Program-made: the position numbers and the translations under genes | Assembly: GCA_963277665.1 (NCBI GenBank) | Contig: OY728130.1 | Coordinates: 429,709,101-429,773,100, forward strand | DNA length: 64,000 bases | Source of the DNA: Viscum album | Taxonomy: Eukaryota; Streptophyta; Magnoliopsida; Santalales; Viscaceae | Reading direction: 5' to 3' | Shown here: one piece after another, positions 1 through 11,040 of the stretch | How positions within the stretch are numbered: position 1 is the first letter of the stretch | How the letters are laid out: each line of letters starts with the position of its first letter | The notes under the pieces: generated by a model | What the model was told of the DNA's origin: nothing | The model's database searches: none | Seen by the model: only the letters and a program-made list of their open reading frames with translations

Positions 1-1
1 T

Positions 2-1381
2 GAGACACGGCGTGCACAGATATCCTCGGGACAGGCACCTGATGGTTTCTCCCTTGGAGCAGAGCACGACATCCTTTTCAGAGGACGTACCATGGTACCA
101 GTCGCATTGCGAGAGGAAGTGCTGAGAGAGTTTCACACTTCTCCTTTGGCGGTACATCCTGGAGTGGCGAAGATGTACCAGGACCTCAGACGACAGCATT
201 GGTGGCCGGGCATGAAGAAGGCAGTAGCAGAGTTTGTTTCTCGATGCCTCACCTGTCAACAGGTGAAGGCAGAGCATCAGGTACCAGCAGGCTTGGTACA
301 GCCCTTGGAGGTTCCGGAGTGGAAGTGGGACGACATATCTATGGACGTCGTGACTGGACTTCCACGCACTTCCAGAGGTCATGACTCCATCTGGGTGATT
401 GTTGACCGACTCACCAAGTCGGGACACTTCTTACCCATCAGAGAGCAGGGCTCGGTGGAGAGCTTGGGACGTCTCTACGTTCAGGAGATTGTGCGGCTCC
501 ACGGCGTGCCATCATCTATCGTCTCCGATCGAGATGCCCGCTTTACTTCCCGGCTTTGTAAGGGGTTTCAGGAAGCGTTTGGGACGCAGCTACGTCTTAG
601 CACAGCTTTTCACCCTCAGACGGATGGTCAGGCGGAGAGGACCATTCAGACACTCGAGGACATGCTCAGCGCATGTGTCCTCGACTTTGGTCGTGGCTGG
701 GAGGAACACCTACCATTGGTGGAGTTCGCTTACAACAACAGCTACCACTCCACCATTGGGATGGCACCGTACGAGGCGTTGTACGGCCGACCATGTAGAT
801 CTCCTTTGTGATGGACAGACCCTGGGGAGTCAGCACTGGTGGGACCGGAGATGGTCCAGGCCACGACAGAGAAGGTCCAGGTCATCCAGGAGCGGATGAG
901 GACAGCTCAGAGCCGGCAGAAGTCATATGCTGACAGGAGGCGGAGGCCACTAGAGTTCGAGGATGGCGACCACGTCTTCTTGCGGGTCTCACCTCGACGT
1001 GGTATTCGGAGATTTGGCCGAGGCGGCAAGTTATCTCCGCGCTTCATCGGACCCTTCCAGATTCTCAGCAGGATTGGTGAGGTGGCTTATCGCCTGGCTC
1101 TACCACCTCAGTTGCACCGGGTGCACGACGTCTTCCACGTATCCCAGCTGAGGAGATACGTGCACGACCCGACGCACATCATTGACCATGGGGAGCTTGA
1201 CGTTGACGATGGGGCGACTTTTACGGAGGTCCCGGTGGAGATAGAGGATCGACAGGAGCGGGTCCTGCGTGGGCGATCAATTCCTCTTGTGCGCATCAGA
1301 TGGCAGCACGGGAATCTCCAGGAGAGCACATGGGAGCGGGAGGCTCAGATGCGTGCTCAGTACCCTCATTTGTTTCCCTAG
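2..1381 (+). pseudogene. Element A: Ty3/gypsy integrase plus chromodomain-like tail (3' part of pol)
   Basis: The frame is open from the left edge, so the gene starts outside the window. It encodes retroelement integrase, which joins the cDNA copy to host DNA in the nucleus. Counting from the Met at 92, an HHCC zinc-binding domain is seen (H15, H22, C52, C55). The rve core follows, with D85 (base 344), D146 (527) and E182 (635), the canonical D,D-35-E spacing. After it come the conserved GPFQIL and HDVFHVSQLRRY blocks and a chromodomain-type tail (RIRWQHGNLQESTWE) ending in YPHLFP and a stop at 1379-1381. A single in-frame TGA at 809-811 breaks an otherwise continuous frame at a position where element B has Cys, so this copy looks recently inactivated. 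The long C-terminal tail fits plant chromoviruses (Tekay/Del-like). RT and Gag lie outside the window. Confidence 0.93.
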
Positions 1382-1414
1382 TTTTTGTTGTATCTTTACG
1401 GGGACGTAAAGCCC

Positions 1415-1428
1415 TGAGGTGGGAGTAA
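1415..1428 (+). other. Element A polypurine tract
   Basis: A purine-rich stretch (tgaggtgggagtaa) lies immediately before the TG that opens the LTR and 33 bases after the pol stop. This is where plus-strand DNA synthesis is primed in LTR retrotransposons. Position and composition match the tract next to the LTR of element B. Confidence 0.8.
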
Positions 1429-2423
1429 TGTAAAGACCCGTAAAATTCAAGGAAAATTTTTTCTTAATTTTCTTTAGAATTTTACAAGAGCGCGGTTTCA
1501 GACGGCACCTGATTCCGAGGCCCGGAGTGCCCGGAATTAATTTCCGAAGTTTGGCTCGGGTACGTTCAGTGAACGAACGAGCGGGAATTCCTAACTTTTG
1601 ATCCGGTGCTCGGAATTGAAATCCGAGGGCACCGATGAACTCGCAATGCCGATATTCGCTTAAAGAGACCCTTTTCGGGAGTTGCGTTTGTTGCGGGTTG
1701 AAAGTTAAGTTTTGGGGTTTTCAGTTGAGTTAAATAAAATTTGTGTAAGACAAATTTTATTTTTAGTTTGTTAAAATCCTACCAAAGGGGGTTGGAAGTG
1801 GGACCCACACCCACTTAACCTCCCTTGGGAGGATTAAGTGTGGTGGGGTCCACACGAACCCCTAGACTTTTCAAGTTCCCTTAACCCCCTCTTAATTGAC
1901 ATAAGTTACTTAATTAATTATGGGAGGTAAACTCTTTTGAATTTCAAACATTTGAAATTCTTTTGTGTTATGTGTTAATAAGATAAGATGTAGTCTTATT
2001 TTATTTTGAGTTCTTTGTTTGTCTTCTTGAGAGCTTTTGGAGAGCTTCTTCTTCATCTTCAAGCTCTGACGAAGAACGAAGAACGCTCAAACTCCGACGA
2101 AGAACGACGCCTCTCTTCTTCGTCCTCGGTGTCAACAAGAGAGAACGCCGCTTCCTCCTCGGACCTTCTTCGTCGGCATACGAAGATTCGCCAACGACGT
2201 ATCTCTTCGGGCATATCTCTTCGTCAACGGATTTGACGAACGACGACCGCGACGCCCGACCTCCGCGACGCCATCTTCCGCGGAACGTAGACGAATCTTC
2301 GAATCTTAAACCCGAGGTAGGGGTTGTTGATTCATTATTTATTTATTCCATTTCTTTAACGTGGATCTCGCATGTCTAACTTGAGGCTTGAATGTTTAAG
2401 TTGAGGTATTTATTTTAACGTGA

Positions 2424-2437
2424 GGGGGGGGGGGGGG
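2424..2437 (+). repeat. Run of 14 G in LTR A
   Basis: An uninterrupted G14 tract stands at the entry to the GC-rich part of the LTR. It is one of three long G runs (also 2918-2927 and 3128-3146) that could form G-quadruplex structures or slip during replication. Confidence 0.85.
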
Positions 2438-2779
2438 ACCGCATGAACACGGCCGAACCCCCCTCCACCGTTCTTGTTTATTCATGCGGGTGGAAGCAAG
2501 TGGCGTGGTGCCGTCGCACCACGCGGATGATCGTACAAATATTTTACGTGGCGCCGTCGCGCTACGTCAAGGAAAAATCTTCAAGAACGCGACGCCGTCG
2601 CGCCGCGTTGAAAAGAATCATGGCACGGCGAAAGGGGCGCGGTGCCGTCGCACCGCGCCGGACGACGAACACCGCGGCCAGTTCCGGGCCGCGGCGGGAC
2701 GAGGAGACCGCGCCCGGATCCGGGCCGCGGCGGGATGCGAAGACCGGCGGCCGGGCCGCCGGCGTCGGAAGTCGAAGGC

Positions 2780-3044
2780 GGGACCGGAATTTCCGGTCCC
2801 GTTGGTAAAAACCGGCCGGCCAGCTGGCCGGCCGGATGACATAAAACCGGGGGAATAAATCCCCCGGCCGGTTCAACAAAACCCCCCTCTTAATGAGGGG
2901 GGCGGTTCTTTAAAGGAGGGGGGGGGGCAGCAGCCCCCCGGTTCGTTTCCAGCAAGCCCCCCACGTGTGGGGGGCGTTTTTAATTTTTTTGGGCGCGACA
3001 TATAGCCGCGCCATCCTTGAAGAAGCGGGGGCTGAGCCCCCCGC
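2780..3044 (+). repeat. Series of seven consecutive hairpins/palindromes in LTR A
   Basis: Inverted repeats follow one another almost without gaps. 2780-2800: 10-bp arms, 1-nt centre. 2812-2835: perfect 24-bp palindrome of CCGG/GGCC units. 2847-2867: 7-bp arms, 7-nt loop. 2882-2902: 8-bp arms, 5-nt loop. 2922-2939: 7-bp arms, 4-nt loop. 2956-2975: 9-bp arms, 2-nt loop. 3027-3041: 7-bp arms, 1-nt loop. The arms differ in sequence, so these are not copies of one repeat. If the strand is transcribed, this would be a highly structured RNA segment. The role is unknown. Confidence 0.85.
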
Positions 3045-3120
3045 GTGCCACCCTCGTGCGGCGCTGGCGCCAGCCGCAGCGGCCGGCCGCCGCGCCGCCG
3101 CCGGCCGCCGCGCCACCCCG

Positions 3121-3146
3121 GGGGGGCGGGGGGGGGGGGGGGGGGG
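3121..3146 (+). repeat. G6-C-G19 homopurine tract in LTR A
   Basis: Six G, one C and nineteen G in a row, following CCCC. This is the longest homopolymer seen in the window. It could form quadruplexes and is prone to length variation or assembly error. Confidence 0.85.
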
Positions 3147-3182
3147 TCGGGCCGGGTCGGCCCGGACCCGGACCCCCCCGTT

Positions 3183-3680
3183 TCGAACCAGATTTTGTTT
3201 TTGGCTCATAACTTGGGCCTCGGACCTCCGATCGACGAACCGTCAGCGGCAACGCGATCCTTGGATGGAGACGGTCGTTTCGGTATATCGCACTCAAGGT
3301 TTCGGTTTACTTTGAGTTCGGCCGGGTTGGTTCGTTCACGAAACCAACCGGGCCTTCGGAGCGGAAACGCTCATATCTTGAGCTACGGACGTCCGATTGA
3401 CGTGCCGTCAGTCGCGTAGTGTTCCCCTTAGTAAGACGGATCTTTTGGCATACTCCACCCGAGGTTTGGACACAGGTGGAGTACGGTCGGGTTGGTTTTG
3501 CCTTAATAACCAACCGGGCCCCGGAGACGAAAATGCCAATAACTCTCAGACCGGGCGTCCGATCGACGTGCCGTCTGTTGCGTTGAGTTCCTGTTGACGA
3601 TACGGAACTTTTGGATACATCAACTTCGGTCTTCGTGACAGTTGATGTATCAGCCTCTCGGCTCGTGGAGCGGACCCTCC
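3183..3680 (+). repeat. Three-copy ~165-bp tandem repeat with conserved core and hairpins
   Basis: A core close to cGGaCgTCCGATcGACGtgC recurs at 3221, 3386 and 3552, so the period is 165-166 bp. Around the cores the units share a TTTTGG or CTCATA-type lead. Between the cores lie paired inverted repeats: 3320-3332 with 3342-3354, 3451-3459 with 3475-3483, 3490-3497 with 3508-3515, and 3615-3624 with 3641-3650. Two of these hairpins share the GGTTGGTT/AACCAACC arms. The copies have clearly diverged, but the spacing is kept. Confidence 0.8.
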
Positions 3681-3773
3681 GTACGAGCTTGCTGTGTGCG
3701 GGAACCCTAGTGCTGGCTGCGACTGTTCTACTGCTATGACTGCTACTGTGACTGCGACGACGACAGTACAGAG

Positions 3774-4166
3774 ATCCTGTGTGGATTCGACGAAGACAGT
3801 ACAAAGATCCTGTGTGGATTCGACGACGACGACTACAGCACTCAGCGATCCTACGTGGATCAGTGCTACAGGTCCTGTGTGGGCCCGATCCTGTGTGGGT
3901 CCTTGCGCTCAGCGGTTCTGTGTGAGCCAGCGCCTACAGGTCCTGTGTGGGCCCGATCCTGTGTGGGTCTTTGCGGGGGTTAGTTACCTATCGATCCTTC
4001 GTGGGTCCGACGACTTAGATGGATCAGTGATCATCTTTATCGTCCTTGAAGAAGTATACCTGTGTGAGCAGAATCCTGTTACTTCCTGTGTGGATTGTGT
4101 TGTGAAATCCTGTGTGGATTATGTTTTGCTTTCCTATGTGGAATACGTATACTTTCCTGTGTGGAC
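3774..4166 (+). repeat. Array of CCTGTGTGG motifs in LTR A
   Basis: About a dozen exact or near copies of tCCTGTGTGG, each followed by a purine/pyrimidine-variable tail (gattcg, gcccgatc, gtcct), occur in about 390 bp. Examples are near 3775, 3808, 3873, 3888, 3941, 3957, 4086, 4109 and 4155. Spacing is irregular (about 15 to 45 bp), so this is a motif cluster rather than a strict tandem repeat. The open frame running through it arises because the repeat lacks stop codons. Confidence 0.8.
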
Positions 4167-4839
4167 TGAGTTTTACTTGGGCTCGAAGGTTGGAGCGTAT
4201 TTTAATTGATGACTTAGGTATATGTATGGGCATATACCTAAGCAGAGTCGGTTGATACTTCGTGATTGTACCTTTCTTCGTGGTTTATCCTTTGTGGATT
4301 TTGAGAGACCTTCAGGGGTCTCGGGGTCCCTACTGAGTAGCTTATACTCACCCCTGCACGGGCTTTGCCCGCACTACGTTGTGTTGGTTGCAGACGACGG
4401 ACAACGTTGACCTTAGCTGAGGCTTGCACAGCGGGACGGTACCCGGAGGTGGACCACTGGGCGGGACGTGCACGGAGCAGACGGCGGGACCCGTGGAGCA
4501 GAGGAGCTATCTGTACCCACCCTTCAGGTGGGATTTCCAGTGGACAGCTCGGAGTAGCGGCTTCTACTTTTCAGTTGCTGTTTTTCCCTTTTCGAGTTGT
4601 ACTTTACTTTCAGTTTGGGTTTGTATACTGGCCCATTTACTTTTCCGCACTTTCAGTTGTACTCTGCTTTGTTTAGTGTTTACTTTCCGCTTGCTTACTC
4701 TGTGGTGATGTTTACTTTTCAAAGGCAATGCCTTCCCAATTTACTGGGATTTACGCCTTGGTGCTAGTCGCCAGCCCCTGGCCTATGGAAGGCGGGCTTG
4801 GGGTAGTCACGGCACGGACCCCGAGGGCGGGTCGTGACA

Positions 4840-7253
4840 ATCCTTTCAAATTTATTTAATTTTCCTATTTTATAAGGATATTATTCTGTTATGGGATTCC
4901 ACTGAGTTATGTTATTGTTCATCATTTCATATGTAATAGGGTCTTATTATATTCATTAATTTCAGAAGGTTTCTTGTTCCTAGAAAAAATAATCTCATAA
5001 TGGAAGAGGAGGGGGATGAATGTGGAAGATTACCAGGTATGACACTTACCGATATTCACATTACCCCTAAAACAAAATGAAGGCATATGGTGTAGAGGTA
5101 GAAACGAGAAGGACTATAACATCCTACAATAAATTCTATGGTCCTACTCCAGGAGGGATTCCTTAAAATCTGTTATAAAGAAGTATGTGGATATAATTTC
5201 GTATTGATTGGAAAATATAGAATAACCCCCACCCTTATCACTATAAAATAGAGACTATAGGTCTTAGACATGGTAGGTAATGGAATGGTCCTATCCCTTA
5301 TATCTAAGATTGGAGACTCCTCGACACAGTCCCTGGGGTAAGGGTTCACAGGACAATGGATATTCAAATCCATGTGTTCTCCTATGAATCTAATCATTTG
5401 ATAGGACCGGTGTGGGAAACCATTGATTGTATAAATACAAATTCAAATGGGAAACACTCTAAAATATTTTCCCCATGGATTTTTATTTCAGGTGGCCCAG
5501 GTGGAGGTTTTGTGTTGACCCCTCGTAGAAAATGGGGCGAAAGGTGGAGAGTTCATTCCTTGGATGGATTCGGAGAAGTCCTAAGGAATGGATCATTAAT
5601 GTTGGTGGGTTGGGAAAACCAAAGAGTCTTTTGTAAGGGGTTCTTTGAATAGGTAGGTATGGGAGAACATATGATAGATTATGTGATAGATAACCTAGGT
5701 GACTATAGTTGGTTATGAATTTTATCAATCCTTCAAGGGTCTTGATAGGTGTTCCCAAAGGTGGCTTGCTTAGGTCCCTCATTTGAAAGGGGTAGCTCCC
5801 ACTAGTAGTTATTTATAATGGGTTGAGTGAGTACCTCACATAGGTGTTATTTATTTTGAACAATATAAGGAATTTAAATTTCACTATCCCTCTTTATTTC
5901 ACTCTCCTTTAGGTTTTAGGAAGCTACCCAGAAGATCTATGATTGATTGAGCATAGAATTAGGGTGATTGTAGCTTCATTATTCCATCTAGAAATCACAT
6001 CTATAAAAATAAAGACCATGGGGTCCTATTTATAGGAAAATACATAACTTTTGGGAAAGGTGTCATCTTACACAGGTGTTGCGTGCAATTGTTTAGCATA
6101 GGTCAGTCATGCGGGGTTCTGTGTAGGTCACGTGCACACTGACAGTATCTATGGTGACTTGGGAGAACGACCTTTAGGGACATTTCAATAATTGTTGTTA
6201 TCGACTTATTTTATTATCTTCTCCCTAAGGTATTTCACTTTGTCTATTTTCCATCCACATTAAAAAAAATGTGTGTAGAAAACATTAATGTAGCTCAAAA
6301 TTTTATTCCAAATGTTATATTAAAAAAACTATAATACGTTGTGTAATTTGTTTATCATGATCAATTAAAATTTACCAAAAACATAAAATATATCATTTTC
6401 TTCATGATGTCATGTAGGTCAACAATTTTATTTAAAAAAAAGTAGTAATAAATTGTAAAATTTAAATAATTTATTATATGTGACAAACTGAAATTTCGTC
6501 AAAAATATGTGATGTATAAGGAGAATTATAAACATCCATGAAATTAAAATAATAATAATTTTTAATGAAATTATTTCACTTATTTAAATTATTTCATGTG
6601 TTCCTTTTATTTCAAAAAGCCCTCAGAGTTCTATTTTATTGGTTTTTTTATGAAATCCCACATTTATTGGTTAGATTTTAACCTAAGAAACCATAAAATT
6701 AAAAACATTACATATGAAAAATGACTCTAACACATATCAAACATATTATAAGAATTTGAAAACATAATCCATTTCAAGGAACCATTCATGTTTCTTATTC
6801 TTGTATTCGGTCTCTTTGTTGTTGAGGACCCGAAATATAGAGTCCATATAATCAAACATTTTAACATAATAGAAGAAAATAATCATTCCATCATTACAAC
6901 CATGTTTTCAAATATAATAATATAATTAAATATTATAATAGTTGTTGTAATTGTTTTTTATTTCAATTGTTATTCAAAAATTCATGTTTTCATCTTCTTT
7001 TGAGGTAATAATTTTACATTATTCTTTTGATGATTCTTGAGAGTGCTAGTAAAGTGTTGTAGAGGGTGGTAGGTGATCTATAATTATTCCACTTCTTTAT
7101 ATATCAACAATATATAAAATATTTTTGTGATCCATGATGGTCACACATATTATTTAGAGTAAATGGGAAGAGGTGGGTGGGGGATAGTATAATTTTTTTA
7201 AAACCTTAAGAAAATATAAAATGGAAATTGAAAAACAAGAGTTTATCTATATA
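4840..7253. other. Unassigned AT-rich interval right of element A
   Basis: No protein family is recognisable. Base composition is moderate up to about 6.2 kb and very AT-rich after it. Two TATA-like sites resemble LTR promoters: cactataaaatagag at about 5239 (+ strand) and the palindromic CCTATAAATAGG at about 6027-6038 (readable as TATAAATAG on the minus strand). Short open frames at 5356-5652 (+) and 5483-5782 (-) overlap each other and match nothing I know. This is probably old LTR-retroelement debris. Confidence 0.4.
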
Positions 7254-7289
7254 TCTATATATTTACTAAAGAAGGATTTCTTCCAACAC

Positions 7290-7930
7290 ATGTCACCCTA
7301 TCAGCGATTCTCTTAATGCTTCTGTCTCCAGTGGATTTCATCCCTTGACATCTATCCTCTCCTTCTCTTGATTTCACTCTCCCTATCATAGGGTTTCCGC
7401 CTCATCTCTACACCCACTTATGAAATCCATCTATAGACGATACCTTTCAGCTCCCCATATCTGGAACCCCTAGTTCTCATCTCTATCTCCTCCAACTCCC
7501 CGTCTCTGACCTCGTCTCCTTGTCTCATTTTCTCATCATCTCTTCATATCCTCTTCTCAATTTTCCTTCTAAACATGATTTCAATCCCTTGATATTCATC
7601 GTCTCCAACTCGGGATTTCCCTCTTCATGTATTATGGTTTCCTCCTCAAGTCTGCACCCACCTTTTCCACTCTGTCTATGGACACAAGTATTTAGATACC
7701 CCTCTCCAACATTCAAAGATCCTCATCTCCGTATCCTCCTTCTCCTCATATCTGAATGTCATTTTATACTCGTATCCTCATCTCTGTCTTTGTTCACAAC
7801 AATATGACTCCCTATCTCCAGCACTTTTCCCATCACTTTGGCTCTCTATTCACTACTACAGCATCGGTCCCTTCTGCCTCCCTGCCTCCATTCACCACAA
7901 ATAATCTCCCTACCTCCTTCCACATTTTGG
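7290..7930 (+). repeat. Pyrimidine-skewed tract near the left end of K
   Basis: About 640 bp rich in C and T on the + strand (repeated ctcatctc, tctcctcc and ctccccatctc phrases), with few purine runs, unlike the balanced AT-rich DNA on either side. It resembles an untranslated leader or an expanded CT repeat. Open frames on both strands here reflect the low stop-codon density of the skewed sequence and are not called as genes. Confidence 0.55.
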
Positions 7931-10900
7931 CTCATAGTTCACTGTTATTCCTCATAAGGTCTGCTAATCTTCAAAATTTATATAGTTTTTTATATCTTCT
8001 ATTAAATATTTTTTTACTTCGATTTTCTTATGAATTTTTATTATGTCACAATAGTGAAACTATTCTTCTAATTCATCAATTAAAACAACTCATTCAGTAC
8101 TTGAGAATATTAATTCACATATTATTATTTTTTAGTTTCACAATTTCTGTTTAAGCATATCAAAATGTGTTCCAGTTAAGGAATGCCTAGATTACTTTAT
8201 TGACTGGACTGTATATACGAAAATATTTATGTTCCTCTCCTATATATTGTATACATTCTTGAGAACTGGTTTTTATAATATTGTTTCATTACAAATGTAA
8301 TGTAATTTATGTTTTCTCTTCTAAATAATCTAGGTTATCTACTCATCTATTTAGCACTTCCATTAGTTTTTCCAAATAAATTATTACTTCCTATATTCTA
8401 TCATCTTATTTCATTGATTCTCATTAGTTTGTGTGATTTAATGGTGACATGAGACATTAGTTAATTAGTGTATTCATGTATCATTGACTGTATTTTATTG
8501 TCTATTATTTTCATTACCATTTTGGAGTAGATAATATTGACTTTTATAATTAAATTTTTAGTTCTTGTATGATTATAACACACTAATTTTTTTCTTCTTA
8601 ATTTGAAATATATAAACATCAAATTTGTGTTTAATTTATTACACGTGTCATTATTTTTTGCAAATTTTTCATTATGTTTAATTTTTCATGTATAAAATTC
8701 TATTGATTAATATTGATACCAGTTATGTGGTCCAATGAAATGTTACAGTGTCAAGGGACACTACGGTGAAAACAATCCATTCAAATTAAGAACAACCCTC
8801 TAAATTCGTATTATTTTCTTCTGATTTATGAATTTGATGAGTTCTTTCCTTCTTATTGAAGATTTTTTGAATATCTAGGTAGATGATAATAAAGCCTGAT
8901 TACCGAAGAATGTATTACTAAAATAATAGATAAAAATTTGATTACTGTTCAACACAAGATCAATATTATTTAACTACATGAAACATCATGAGATCTACTC
9001 ATATCAAGGTTATAATGGCACCATCCTTTCTTCTAAATGAATTTAAAGTGTCCCTGATTATTTTATGATAGTAAAAAAGTGGCATATATTAAATGATATA
9101 GTTATATAAGATATAAAATTAATTTTTAATTCCCCTTTAAATAATTTTATTTACATTCTTCTTTTGATTTGTTTACATTCAACATATTTTCATTATGAAA
9201 TGCTATTTTTCTGTTGTCAACATGCAATGATGTTGATCATATCAATGGAGTAGATAAGAAATGTAAGTTCAACCACCTTCAATATTACCATCCATCAGAT
9301 GTAGATGATGCCCTATATTTACTATTCCTAAAAGAAAGTGACTAAAGGGATTCAATTTTACCATCCAATAGACTATTCTATTTGAAAAAATACCATTATT
9401 CTCTAACATCAGGTTTTTTTCATTCAAAGAATCATTTTTCAAAATTTATAAAATAGAATAAAGATTAAAATCCTTACAACTGATGAGGGTATAGATTATT
9501 TAGTTGAAAAAGTATGGTTGATTTTATATTCATATTAATTCCTTATGATTATAATATTTTTTAACTGTTTGCTATTGATGAAAGAGGTTTTGAATATTAG
9601 GGGAGATGATATTGCAGCCTAATTACCAAAGAAATTTTAAATTATGTGTTAATTTATACTATAATTTTTGATTCATTTTTTGTATGATGTAGAATAATTG
9701 GACATTTTTACTTTTTTGGGTTTTTGATGTGTTAATTCTATTGATTTCCGAAAATGAGTTTGCATCGAAGAACATGTTTCGGGATGGGAAGGTGATGGTT
9801 TTGTTTAAGTTAGTACATGGAATCCTTGCACTACCTCATATGTAAGAGTATCCAATTTTCCAAAATAATTTTTTATTTGATCTTTTCATCTCTCAATTAG
9901 ATGGACTTAATAATATTCATGTTTGGGAAACTAGGATGGCTCTCTACTATCCTATTTAAATTCAAGACATGGACTCTTATCTTTTAATGTCTTCTATTCA
10001 TTTTTATTTGAATATTACATCCTGTTACACATTATTTATCCAACTAGAGCCATTATAGTCTTATGTTATATTAGAATCACCTTCATGTCTCATTATGGAT
10101 TTTATTGAATTGATGACACATTTTTATATCAAAAATGTGATGTCTCTAGAACTATAGAACTCCTTATTTTCTTTATTATGTGAAATTAGAATATCTTTAT
10201 CTAAAAATATCTATTTTTTATCCCCTGTTTCCCCTCCATACTCTTTGTACTTATATATTTCCAAATGAATGTGTTCATGAATGCATTTATTTATTCCAAC
10301 CATCCATGCCAATATACTTCCATTTTTATCGCATATGGAGATGTATGGAAAAGAATTTAAGGACTCAAAATTGGTTGACTTAACAAACAAGAACATTGAA
10401 GAATGTTCAATTTGTAGTAGCATAAAATGACTTTATCTACCCTTTGACTGATGAATATTCATCCAATTATAATTCACATATATAGTTTGGTTTTCCATAG
10501 TTTTTGTCTTTTATATCAGGAAACTCTTACTATCACTTTGTCCCCACTATTGATAACATTCTAGATTCTTCAGTTTCAGGTGCTTCTGATGTGAACTCTA
10601 TTTGAAAAATTATCTTCCATGTCTTCACTAAAAATATAACATATGTCTGAATATATTCATAATATATAGTTAACCATGCTACCTATATTACTGTAGAAGT
10701 TAAAGGAATTCACCAGTTTGACTGGTAAACTAGATAGAATGTTCTTGTCCATGAAGTTGTATAGAGTTATATTAGAATCAATAATTACTTCAATGGTAAC
10801 CAAATTTCTAGGGCCAACCTAAGAGAGAATTCTCCATGAGTGTTTGTGTTGAGATTTCTAGCTTACAGCCTCATGTACATTTCATTTCTCAACCATTTCC

Positions 10901-11040
10901 ACATATATTTTCTAGAGGTAATTAGATGTAATGGAACACATTTTCTTCCCATGAAATATGATTGTAAAAGAAAAATCATTATGAGTAAATCGAATGAGAA
11001 GTGGAAAAGGAGTTCTTTATATTTGGTCTCCAACATTTTC

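Larger units (their letters stand above)
1429..4839 (+). repeat. Element A 3' LTR (3.4 kb, GC-rich)
   Basis: The LTR opens with TGTAAAGACCCG directly after the polypurine tract and closes with CGGGTCGTGACA. These ends are inverted copies of each other with two mismatches in 12. The following bases atcct (4840-4844) would be the target duplication, but the matching left copy is outside the window. At 3411 bp it is long for an LTR but usual for Tekay/Del-type chromoviruses. The middle (about 2.4-3.7 kb) is strongly GC-rich, with long G runs, a series of hairpins, a 165-bp tandem repeat and a CCTGTGTGG motif array, each listed separately. No convincing TATA box was found. A possible splice donor (CCCGAG|GTAGGG) is at 2317. 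Open frames inside it follow from GC content and are not called as genes. Confidence 0.9.

Noticed and set aside
2812..2975. Bacterial-type terminators or a CRISPR-like array
   Set aside because: Hairpin arms differ, there is no regular spacer/repeat pattern and the context is a plant LTR.
2443..3419. Overlapping open frames on both strands in the GC-rich part of LTR A
   Set aside because: They coexist in several frames, are Arg/Gly/Pro/Ala-rich and lie on hairpins and G runs. GC content explains the lack of stops.
3694..4209. 171-residue open frame
   Set aside because: Its sequence is the CCTGTGTGG motif array read in one frame (repeated S-C-V-D). No domain.
5356..5782. 98- and 99-residue open frames on opposite strands
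   Set aside because: They overlap each other, have no recognisable domain and no gene context.
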